Source: Hyphomicrobiales bacterium (lineage in GTDB: Bacteria > Pseudomonadota > Alphaproteobacteria > Rhizobiales > Rhizobiaceae). Taken from it: a stretch of DNA of 45,867 nucleotides. Positions 39,589 through 45,867 of the stretch are shown piece by piece. The stretch is from positions 1 through 45,867 of the forward strand of contig JAKDNM010000015.1 of the NCBI GenBank assembly GCA_030456445.1. The letters run 5' to 3'. Below the pieces are notes generated by a model that had not been told where the DNA came from, made no database searches, and saw nothing but the letters and a program-made list of their open reading frames with translations. Numbering within the stretch: position 1 is the stretch's first letter; the number at the start of each line of letters is the position of its first letter. Made by a program: the position numbers and the translations under genes.

Positions 39589-40830
39589 ATGACGCAGAAT
39601 ATGAACGGAGCGACGAAGGCTGAAAACGAATTCACCCTTCGCGTGACGACCGATCTTGCTTCCTTCACCGACGAGGAATGGAACCGTCTGCGCGGGACTT
39701 CGCGGGCTGATGCCGAAAACGGTTATAATCCTTTCATATCGCTGGCTTTCCTGAAGACGCTCGAAGAGACCGGCTGCGCGACGCGCCGTACCGGCTGGAT
39801 GGCGCAGCATCTTCGCCTCGAATCGTCCGACGGTCGGCTGATCGGCGCGGTGCCGTGCTATCTGAAATCGCATAGTCAGGGCGAGTATGTCTTCGACTAT
39901 GGCTGGGCCGACGCCTTCGAGCGCGCCGGCGGAACCTACTATCCGAAGCTGCAAATCTCGGTGCCGTTCACGCCGGTCACCGGGCCGCGCCTGCTGGTCG
40001 ACCGCGCGGTCGATGCCGCAAGTGGTCGGGCGGCGCTTGTCGCGGGGGTGAAGGCGCTGACCGAGCGTCTGGGCGTCTCCTCCGCCCATGTGACCTTCGC
40101 CGTGGAGGGCGATGTTTCGGCGCTCGAAGATGCCGGCTTCCTGCTGCGCACCGACCAGCAGTTCCACTTCGTCAACGATGGCTATTCGAGCTACGACGAT
40201 TTCCTGGCCTCGCTCGCCTCACGCAAAAGGAAGGCGATCAAGAAGGAACGGCGCGAGGCCGTCGCGGACGGGATCACGATCGACCGACTGACAGGCCAGC
40301 AACTTACCGAGCGCGTCTGGGACGATTTCTTTTCTTTCTACATGGATACGGGCGGCCGCAAATGGGGTCGTCCCTATCTCAATCGCAAATTCTTCTCGTT
40401 GATCGGCGAGCGCATGGCGGACGATATCCTCCTCGTCATGGCGAAGCGGAACGGCCGCTATATCGCCGGCGCCATCAATTTCATCGGCTCGGACAGGCTG
40501 TTCGGCCGCAACTGGGGCTGCATCGAGGACCACCCCTTCCTGCATTTCGAGGTCTGCTATCACCAGGCCATCGAATTCGCGATCGAGCGCGGCCTCAAGA
40601 TCGTCGAGGCGGGCGCACAGGGCCAGCACAAGCTGGCGCGCGGCTATATGCCGGTCACCACGACCTCCGCGCATTACATCCCGCATTCAGGCTTCAGGAA
40701 CGCGGTCGCCGACTATCTGCAACGAGAGCGACGCGATGTTGCGCTTACTGGTGAAATCCTTGGCCAGCACGGGCCGTTCCGCAGGGGTGATGTCTCGATC
40801 AATGGACCAGAGTCCTCGAAAACAGATTGA
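39589..40830 (+). CDS. FemAB-like GNAT-fold protein (DUF482, peptidogalycan biosynthesis/recognition family)
   Basis: A 413-residue protein of the FemAB-like DUF482 family, with duplicated GNAT folds. Segments typical of it are NPFISLAFLKTLEETGCA, VFDYGWADAFERAGGTYYPK, PFTPVTGPRLL, SRKRKAIKKERREAV and EAGAQGQHKLARGYMPV. Function and substrate are unknown; the family name suggests a link to cell wall or aminoacyl/peptidyl transfer. Two Met codons (39589, 39601) could start it and neither has a clear ribosome site. Its 3' end overlaps the convergent SMR gene by 32 bp. It follows the GDPD gene after 48 bp. Confidence 0.9.
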   Translation: MTQNMNGATKAENEFTLRVTTDLASFTDEEWNRLRGTSRADAENGYNPFISLAFLKTLEETGCATRRTGWMAQHLRLESSDGRLIGAVPCYLKSHSQGEYVFDYGWADAFERAGGTYYPKLQISVPFTPVTGPRLLVDRAVDAASGRAALVAGVKALTERLGVSSAHVTFAVEGDVSALEDAGFLLRTDQQFHFVNDGYSSYDDFLASLASRKRKAIKKERREAVADGITIDRLTGQQLTERVWDDFFSFYMDTGGRKWGRPYLNRKFFSLIGERMADDILLVMAKRNGRYIAGAINFIGSDRLFGRNWGCIEDHPFLHFEVCYHQAIEFAIERGLKIVEAGAQGQHKLARGYMPVTTTSAHYIPHSGFRNAVADYLQRERRDVALTGEILGQHGPFRRGDVSINGPESSKTD

Positions 40831-41134
40831 TGACCACCACGCCGGCCAGGATCAGCGCCATTCCGGCGAGCGCGGGGATATCCAGAGCTTGCCTGAACCA
40901 GAGCCAGCCGATCGCCGTGACCAGAAGGATGCCGGCGCCGCTCCAAAGCGCGTAGACCACGCCGACCGGCATGGTGCGCAGCACCAGCGCAAGGAAATAA
41001 AAGGCGAAGCCGTAGCCGACCGCCACGATCAGCGACGGCGCCAACCGGGTAAAGCCCTGCGTTTCCTTCAGGGCGGTCGTCGCCACCACCTCGAACATGA
41101 CGGCGATCGTCAGATAGAGATAGTTCCAAAGCAT
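40799..41134 (-). CDS. Small multidrug resistance (SMR/EmrE) family transporter
   Basis: A 111-residue, four-helix membrane protein that works as an antiparallel dimer, exchanging protons for cationic compounds. The essential Glu is residue 15 in helix 1 (AVMFEVVATTALK). Other conserved parts are YGFAFYFLALVLRTMPVGV with a Tyr and the GVVYALWSGAGILLV signature in helix 3 with Trp. Substrate could be quaternary ammonium, guanidinium or polyamine; that cannot be decided here. Convergent with the FemAB-like gene and divergent from the HIT gene. Confidence 0.94.
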   Translation of the reverse strand: MLWNYLYLTIAVMFEVVATTALKETQGFTRLAPSLIVAVGYGFAFYFLALVLRTMPVGVVYALWSGAGILLVTAIGWLWFRQALDIPALAGMALILAGVVVINLFSRTLVH

Positions 41135-41201
41135 CCTGCAGCCCTTGATTCGCAGCCATCGGCAGGGCGATGATGCGCTGGATCGGCATAAGAGGACAAT
41201 G

Positions 41202-41627
41202 ATGGGCTACGATACCGACAACATCTTCGCCAACATCCTGCGTGGTGAAATCCCTTCGCACAAGATCTGCGAGGACGACGAGACTTTTGCCTTCATGGAC
41301 ATCATGCCGCGTGGCCCCGGTCATTCGCTGGTAGTGCCCAAGAAGCCCGCCCGCAATATCCTCGACGTCGATCCCGCGAGCCTCGCCGCCGTCATGCGCA
41401 CCGTACAAAAGGTCGCACGCGCGGCGATGAAGGCGTTCGATGCGCCGGGCCTGACCGTCCAGCAATTCAACGAGGCGGAAGGCGGGCAGGTCGTATTCCA
41501 CCTGCATGTCCATGTCATTCCGCGCTTTGCAGGCGTGGCGCTGAAACCGCCTGCCGGCCCCATGGAAGACCCGAAAGTCCTGGCCGAAAACGCGGCGAAG
41601 ATAAGCGCGGCGTTGGAGGCGGGTTGA
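41202..41627 (+). CDS. HIT family protein (histidine triad nucleotide hydrolase)
   Basis: A 141-residue HIT-superfamily hydrolase, likely acting on AMP-lysine-type phosphoramidates or dinucleoside polyphosphates. It has DNIFANILRGEIPSHKI, DIMPRGPGHSLVVPK, NEAEGGQVVFHLHVHVIPRF with the triad His100-His102-His104. The Met at 41202 has AGAGGA at better distance than the adjoining Met at 41199. A terminator follows at 41670. Confidence 0.96.
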   Translation: MGYDTDNIFANILRGEIPSHKICEDDETFAFMDIMPRGPGHSLVVPKKPARNILDVDPASLAAVMRTVQKVARAAMKAFDAPGLTVQQFNEAEGGQVVFHLHVHVIPRFAGVALKPPAGPMEDPKVLAENAAKISAALEAG

Positions 41628-41669
41628 TCGCCGCCGCCTCGGCGACCGCCCTATCTTTACCTTCGGGCA

Positions 41670-41698
41670 CCGGAAGCGGGGCGGCTTCCGGCCTTTTT
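41670..41698 (+). terminator. Factor-independent terminator of the HIT gene
   Basis: CCGGAAGC/GCTTCCGG, an 8-bp perfect stem with a 6-nt loop, is followed by CC and TTTTT. It lies 42 bp past the HIT stop and isolates the NEW3/ABC unit downstream. Confidence 0.8.
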
Positions 41699-41866
41699 CT
41701 GCCTTAATTCAGACGTCCGCCAAGCCCTTCAAACATTACGTGAATTTAATGTAATCGGCAGATTCCTGCCGCATTTGAGGCGAAGCTTGCCCGCATTCAC
41801 GACCTTTTTCACGCGGAAACAAATTGCTTCCGCGCGCGGGTTTTTGCAGCAAGAAGGGATTTTCGT

Positions 41867-43054
41867 ATGCGAACCGCATTTTCTCCGCTCGGATTCGTGG
41901 TTCTTACCAGCGGGCTAGCGCTCGCCGCCTCCGGCGCTCTGGCCGAGCCGCCCTCCTCGCCGCCGAACGCTCCTACCGGCGTTTGGCTGACGACCGACTA
42001 TCCCGCCGTCACCGAACAGGTGGGCAAGTCCTTCACGATGGACCTTTCGCTCGAAAACCACGGCATGCCGCCCGAGCGGGTCCAGCTTTCGCTCGAGGGC
42101 GTGCCTCAGGGGTGGCATTACGAGTTCGAGGGCGGCGGCAAGCCGGTGAAGGCCGCCATGGTCGGTCCGGGCGACAATCGCTCGCTCACGCTCAAGATGA
42201 CACCGCCGAAGGATGCGGAAACCAAGACCTATACGCTGAACCTGATGGGCATGGCCGCCGATAACAAGCTCTCCGTGCCGATCAGCGTGACACTCGCGCC
42301 GCCCGCCCCCGCATCGCTCAAGCTCGAATCGAAACTGCCGGCGCTGCGCGGTTCGGCAAGCTCGAATTTCGACTACGATCTCACCATCAAGAACGACAGC
42401 CCGTCGAACGTGACGGTCAATCTCGCGGCACGGACGCCTCCCGGTTTCGACGCCACCTTCAAGGAACAGTACGGTTCGCAGGAACTCACTTCCATCCCGG
42501 TGAAAGCGAATGAATCGAAGGACATAAAGCTTTCGGTGAAACCGCCGCAGGACATCCCGGCCGGCAAATACAAGGTGGAGGTCGGCACCAGCACCGGCAA
42601 GACGCAGGCCCAGACAGCGCTGATGCTCGACATCACCGGACAGCCCAAGCTGGCGCTCGACGGGCCAAGCGGCATGCTTTCCGGTTCGGCGGTCGCCGGC
42701 AAGGAGCATTCCTTCACCTTCACCGTCAACAACACAGGCGGTGCGCCTGCGACAGACGTAAAGCTTTCCGCCAATGCGCCTTCCGGCTGGAAGATCGACT
42801 TCTCCCCCGCCAAGATCGAGCAGATCGCGCCGGGCGGGAAGGCCCAGGCGCAAATGCGGATCACGCCTGCTTCGAACGCTATTGCCGGGGACTATTCCGT
42901 CAACGTCGATTCGAATGGCAAGGGCGCTTCGGACAATCTGAAATTCCGCGTCACCGTCGAGACTTCGACCGAGTGGGGCCTCGCCGGCCTCGGCATCATC
43001 GGCATCGCCGTTCTCGTGATGGCCGGCGCCGTGACAAGGTACGGCCGCAGATGA
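41867..43054 (+). CDS. NEW3-domain periplasmic protein with C-terminal membrane anchor
   Basis: A 395-residue exported protein with unknown function. A signal peptide covers residues 1-26 (ending ALA). Three immunoglobulin-like NEW3 (alpha-galactosidase-associated) repeats follow at about 36-140, 150-250 and 255-365; each shows the pattern of a Gly/Pro strand with an aromatic, such as GVPQGWHYEFEG, ARTPPGFDATF and NAPSGWKIDF, and a later G.Y segment. A single helix at about 372-390 (GLAGLGIIGIAVLVMAGAV) and a TRYGRR tail anchor it to the inner membrane with the repeats outside. AAGGGA precedes the ATG. The stop overlaps the ABC ATPase start in ATGA. It may be an extracytoplasmic partner of the transporter. 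Confidence 0.9.
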   Translation: MRTAFSPLGFVVLTSGLALAASGALAEPPSSPPNAPTGVWLTTDYPAVTEQVGKSFTMDLSLENHGMPPERVQLSLEGVPQGWHYEFEGGGKPVKAAMVGPGDNRSLTLKMTPPKDAETKTYTLNLMGMAADNKLSVPISVTLAPPAPASLKLESKLPALRGSASSNFDYDLTIKNDSPSNVTVNLAARTPPGFDATFKEQYGSQELTSIPVKANESKDIKLSVKPPQDIPAGKYKVEVGTSTGKTQAQTALMLDITGQPKLALDGPSGMLSGSAVAGKEHSFTFTVNNTGGAPATDVKLSANAPSGWKIDFSPAKIEQIAPGGKAQAQMRITPASNAIAGDYSVNVDSNGKGASDNLKFRVTVETSTEWGLAGLGIIGIAVLVMAGAVTRYGRR

Positions 43055-44004
43055 GCGCGCCAGTCGTCGAGGCGAAAGGCCTCACCAAGCGGTACGGTCC
43101 GACCATCGCCGTGAACGGGCTCGACCTCCAGATAGAAGCGGGCGAAGTATTCGGCCTGCTCGGCCCCAACGGGTCGGGCAAGACGACGACCATCCTCATG
43201 CTGCTCGGCCTCACCGAACCGTCTTCAGGCACGGTCCGCGTCTTCGGCCACGATCCGCTGCGCGATCCACTCTCGGTCAAGCGCGAGGTCGGCTACATGC
43301 CCGACGCGGTGGGTTTCTACGACCAGCTCACCGCACGTGAGAACCTGCGCTACATCGCCAAGCTTTCCGGCATCGCGGAAAACGAACGGGAGGCCCGCAT
43401 CGAGCAGGCTTTGCAGCGCGTCCGTCTGGCCAAGGTCGCCGACCGGCGGGTCAAGACCTTCTCACGCGGCATGCGTCAAAGACTCGGCCTTGCCGAACTC
43501 GTCGCCAAGGGTAGCCGGCTCGCCATTCTCGACGAGCCGACTTCCGGCCTCGATCCGCAATCGACGCAGGAACTCCTCCACCTCATCTCGTCTTTTGCCA
43601 AGGAAGGGATGACGGTGATCCTTTCCTCGCACCTGCTGTCCATGGTGCAGTCGGTCTGCGACCGGGTGGCGCTTTTCCGCGAAGGCAAGGCGGGGCTGGT
43701 CGGAACCGTGCCCGACATCGCCGGAACGGTGCTCGGCGGCATCTGCATCATCGATCTCGAGGCGGAAGGCGTGGACCCCGAAAAAGTGGTCGCGGCGATC
43801 AAGGGCATCCGAAGGGTAACGCGCAGGAAGAACGGTTCGGTCCAGATCGACGCCGACGGCGATCTTCGTTCGGAAATATCGAGAGCCATCGTCGCCGCCG
43901 GCGGATCACTGAAGAGCCTGTCGATGAGCCAGTCCAGTCTCGACGACGTCTATGTGCGCTACTTCGAGACGGACCAGAACAGGGAGATGGTCAATGCGGC
44001 GTAA
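43051..44004 (+). CDS. ABC transporter ATP-binding protein (ABC-2/NosF-like)
   Basis: A 317-residue ATPase of the type paired with ABC-2 permeases. Walker A GPNGSGKT is at residues 38-45, the signature is FSRGMRQR at 137-144 (a variant of LSGGQ seen in this subfamily), Walker B LAILDEP is at 157-163 and the switch His is in SSHLLS. A C-terminal regulatory domain of about 95 residues follows (from about 220). Coupled to the NEW3 gene by a 4-bp overlap and to the permease gene by an 11-bp overlap. Confidence 0.95.
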   Translation: MSAPVVEAKGLTKRYGPTIAVNGLDLQIEAGEVFGLLGPNGSGKTTTILMLLGLTEPSSGTVRVFGHDPLRDPLSVKREVGYMPDAVGFYDQLTARENLRYIAKLSGIAENEREARIEQALQRVRLAKVADRRVKTFSRGMRQRLGLAELVAKGSRLAILDEPTSGLDPQSTQELLHLISSFAKEGMTVILSSHLLSMVQSVCDRVALFREGKAGLVGTVPDIAGTVLGGICIIDLEAEGVDPEKVVAAIKGIRRVTRRKNGSVQIDADGDLRSEISRAIVAAGGSLKSLSMSQSSLDDVYVRYFETDQNREMVNAA

Positions 44005-44947
44005 GGGTTCAGCCCTTTCGGGCATGTCCACCATTGCGTGGAAGGAAGCGGCCGACCATTTCTCCTCGGCGCGATTCCACTTCGTCATGCTTCTGGTGCT
44101 TCTCACCGCCTTCGGCAGCGTTTACGGCGCCATCGGCGAGATCAAGAACACGATCGGCCAGGACCCGTTCCTCTTCCTGCGCCTGCTGACGACCGCCAAG
44201 CAGCCGGTCCCCTCCTTCGTGGCTTTTCTCGGCTTTCTGCTTCCGCTCGTCTCGATCGCTCTCGCCTTCGATTCGATCAACGGCGAGTACAGCCGCCGCA
44301 CCATGAGCCGCATCCTGGCGCAGCCGATCTACCGCGATGCGCTGTTGTTCGGGAAATTCCTCGGCGGCATGATCGTGCTGGCGCTCTGCCTGCTGACGTT
44401 GTGGCTCCTGATGACCGGGCTCGGCATTTTGACGCTTGGCCTGCCGCCGAGCGGGCCGGAAATCGCGCGCGGACTGGCCTTCCTCGTCGCATGCCTCGCC
44501 TATGCGGGCGTGTGGCTGGCGCTGGCGCTGCTCTTCTCGACGATCTTCCGGCAAGCGGCGACTTCGGCGCTTGCGGCTTTGGCGCTGTGGCTGATCTTCG
44601 CCATCTTCTGGGGCATGATCGTCCATGCGCTGACCGTTGCGCTGGCGCCGATCGATCCCACCAATCCGATGACGCTGGTCAGCGCGGTGGAAATGCAAAG
44701 CGCGCTCGCGCGTATTTCGCCGAACACGCTCTTCTCGGAAACCGCGCAGGCGCTTCTCAGCCCCCAGACACGTGCGCTGGGTCTGGTGTTCATGGAGCAG
44801 ATGGAGGGTGCGATACCGGGAGCGCCCCTGCCCTTCTCGCAGAGCGCGCTGCTTATATGGCCGCAACTTTCCGGCATGGTCGCGGCCATGCTTCTGATCT
44901 TCACTGGCGCCTACGTGACCTTCCAGCGCCAGGAAGTACGAGCATAG
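43994..44947 (+). CDS. ABC-2 type transporter permease (NosY-like)
   Basis: A 317-residue membrane protein with about six helices, including FVMLLVLLTAFGSVYGAIG, VAFLGFLLPLVSIALAFDS, FLGGMIVLALCLLTLWLLM and a last helix near the C-terminus (SGMVAAMLLIFTGAYVTF). The conserved INGEYSRRTMSRILAQPIYR after helix 2 is characteristic of this permease family. A large periplasmic loop lies before the last helix. GGGAG at good distance supports ATG 43994, giving an 11-bp overlap with the ATPase gene. Direction and substrate are unknown; ABC-2 systems generally export. Confidence 0.93.
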   Translation: MRRKGSALSGMSTIAWKEAADHFSSARFHFVMLLVLLTAFGSVYGAIGEIKNTIGQDPFLFLRLLTTAKQPVPSFVAFLGFLLPLVSIALAFDSINGEYSRRTMSRILAQPIYRDALLFGKFLGGMIVLALCLLTLWLLMTGLGILTLGLPPSGPEIARGLAFLVACLAYAGVWLALALLFSTIFRQAATSALAALALWLIFAIFWGMIVHALTVALAPIDPTNPMTLVSAVEMQSALARISPNTLFSETAQALLSPQTRALGLVFMEQMEGAIPGAPLPFSQSALLIWPQLSGMVAAMLLIFTGAYVTFQRQEVRA

Positions 44948-45011
44948 CGGCCGAGCGGTAAGGGCGCGACGGGCGGGCGTTCGCCCTTGCCGCTCAACTG
45001 CCGTTAGCCTG

Positions 45012-45051
45012 CCCCTCCTCTTCCTCGCGAAGAGGAGGGGTTTGTCTTTTT
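45012..45051 (+). terminator. Factor-independent terminator of the NEW3/ABC operon
   Basis: A perfect 12-bp stem, CCCCTCCTCTTC/GAAGAGGAGGGG with a 5-nt loop, is followed by TTTGTCTTTTT. It lies 64 bp past the permease stop, between it and the end of convergent putA. Confidence 0.95.
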
Positions 45052-45060
45052 GATGAATAC

Positions 45061-45867
45061 TTAGGATGAAGCCAGAAGGCTGGCATTGCCGCCGGCAGCC
45101 GTCGTGTCGACACAGATGGCGCGCTCGTGGACGTAGGCTATCGGATTGATCCTCTCGCTGGCGATGCCGACGATCGGACCCGGCCGCAAAGCAAGCGCCC
45201 GACGAAGCCCGCGCAAGGTTTCGGCATTACCGGAGAAAGCGACGAGATCGACGGACAATTCGCGGAGATCCTCGGGATCAACCGTGCCGTCAATTGCCGC
45301 AATCGGCAGGCCCTTCCCCGTCAGCGGGGCAAGCGTCTTCACCGCATCCGGCGTGACGGCAAGGACCACATTGCCGGCGGCGAGCGCCTGTACCACCTGC
45401 GCAAGCAGCGTATCGGCATCGGGGCCGAGGCATAGCACGCGGCCGCGCGGGGCGGTCACCAGGGTGTTGGCCTCGCCGGTCGGGCCGAGCAGGTCGACGG
45501 GGCCGTATTCGACCACCGCTGAAGCGGCCATCGCTGCAACCACCTTGCCGCGGATGAGCTTGCGTAGCGTCGGGATACGATCGTCGCGCCGCGCCCATCC
45601 GCCCTTCGCGTCGGAGGGAAACCGCGCATCAAGCTCGTTTGCCGATATGGCCGGCGCGGCAGTGGAAATCGTGTGGGCCGCGCCACCCGCGGATTTCCGG
45701 AACCGGCGCAGATAGTGCGGCCCGCCCGCCTTCGGCCCCGTTCCCGAAAGTCCCTCGCCGCCAAAGGGCTGCGAGCCGACCACCGCGCCGATCTGGTTGC
45801 GGTTCACATAGAGATTGCCGGCGCGGACGGCATCGACCACGTGCTGGACGCGCGCGTCGATCCGGGT
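45061..45867 (-). CDS. putA: Bifunctional proline dehydrogenase/L-glutamate gamma-semialdehyde dehydrogenase (C-terminal part)
   Basis: Only the last 269 codons are in the window; the rest lies beyond the right edge. PutA oxidises proline to glutamate in two steps. The visible part begins inside the aldehyde dehydrogenase domain, with [40 protein letters not shown], then the C-terminal domain of long PutA proteins, which folds over the tunnel ([52 protein letters not shown], and the closing [12 protein letters not shown]-like segment). The long C-terminal domain puts it in the larger, about 1,000-1,200-residue class. Convergent with the NEW3/ABC unit. Confidence 0.93.
   Translation of the reverse strand, partial: TRIDARVQHVVDAVRAGNLYVNRNQIGAVVGSQPFGGEGLSGTGPKAGGPHYLRRFRKSAGGAAHTISTAAPAISANELDARFPSDAKGGWARRDDRIPTLRKLIRGKVVAAMAASAVVEYGPVDLLGPTGEANTLVTAPRGRVLCLGPDADTLLAQVVQALAAGNVVLAVTPDAVKTLAPLTGKGLPIAAIDGTVDPEDLRELSVDLVAFSGNAETLRGLRRALALRPGPIVGIASERINPIAYVHERAICVDTTAAGGNASLLASS

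Overview
This 45.9-kb window is GC-rich chromosomal housekeeping DNA from an alphaproteobacterium, most likely of the order Hyphomicrobiales (Rhizobiales), close to the Mesorhizobium/Phyllobacteriaceae/Brucella group. Pointers are: a lipoyl-bearing PdhB next to PdhA, an FtsB-like protein and enolase; LpxI in place of LpxH; an EipB (DUF1849) homologue; a LexA gene preceded by a GAAC-N7-GAAC SOS box; and a RIME-like palindromic element of the kind scattered through Rhizobiales genomes. Placement below order level is inference. I see no rRNA, tRNA, CRISPR array, transposase or prophage gene.

Layout. (1) 1-6194, minus strand: VOC protein, kdsA, dodecin, eno, FtsB-like, pdhA and pdhB, the last cut by the left edge. 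(2) 6403-11627: a lipoprotein D,D-carboxypeptidase (+), then pyrG, an L,D-transpeptidase, secG and tpiA (all minus). (3) 11628-11971: a gene-free gap with two adjacent long inverted repeats. (4) 11972-18353, plus strand: ppiD-like, a palindromic element, trpD, trpC, moaC, moeA and lexA. (5) comEC (minus) diverges from gltX and gltA (plus). (6) 23882-37174, minus strand: the conserved envelope/translation supercluster, in transcription order rpsB, tsf, pyrH, frr, uppS, cdsA, rseP, bamA, lpxD, fabZ, lpxA, lpxI, lpxB. Compared with E. coli it lacks dxr and skp and has lpxI inserted. (7) 37388-41627: eipB (minus) diverges from a RidA-family gene, a glycerophosphodiesterase and a FemAB-like gene (plus); then an SMR transporter (minus) and a HIT hydrolase (plus). 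(8) 41867-44947: a translationally coupled trio of a NEW3-domain anchored periplasmic protein, an ABC ATPase and an ABC-2 permease, ended by a strong terminator. (9) 45061-end: the C-terminal part of putA (minus).

How the genes work together. Many encode envelope building: KDO synthesis (kdsA), lipid A synthesis (lpxA, D, I, B with fabZ), outer-membrane assembly (bamA, a PpiD-like chaperone), isoprenoid and phospholipid precursors (uppS, cdsA), peptidoglycan tailoring (D,D-carboxypeptidase, L,D-transpeptidase), site-2 proteolysis (rseP) and envelope integrity (eipB). The rest is central metabolism (eno, pdhAB, tpiA, gltA, putA), translation (rpsB, tsf, frr, gltX), nucleotides (pyrG, pyrH), tryptophan, molybdopterin and the SOS regulator.

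Most of the window is conventional. The points most worth following are the NEW3/ABC trio of unknown substrate, the paired inverted repeats upstream of tpiA/ppiD, paired palindromes upstream of gltA, a structured rpsB leader, and the lpxI start codons embedded in the poly-Asp tail of lpxA.
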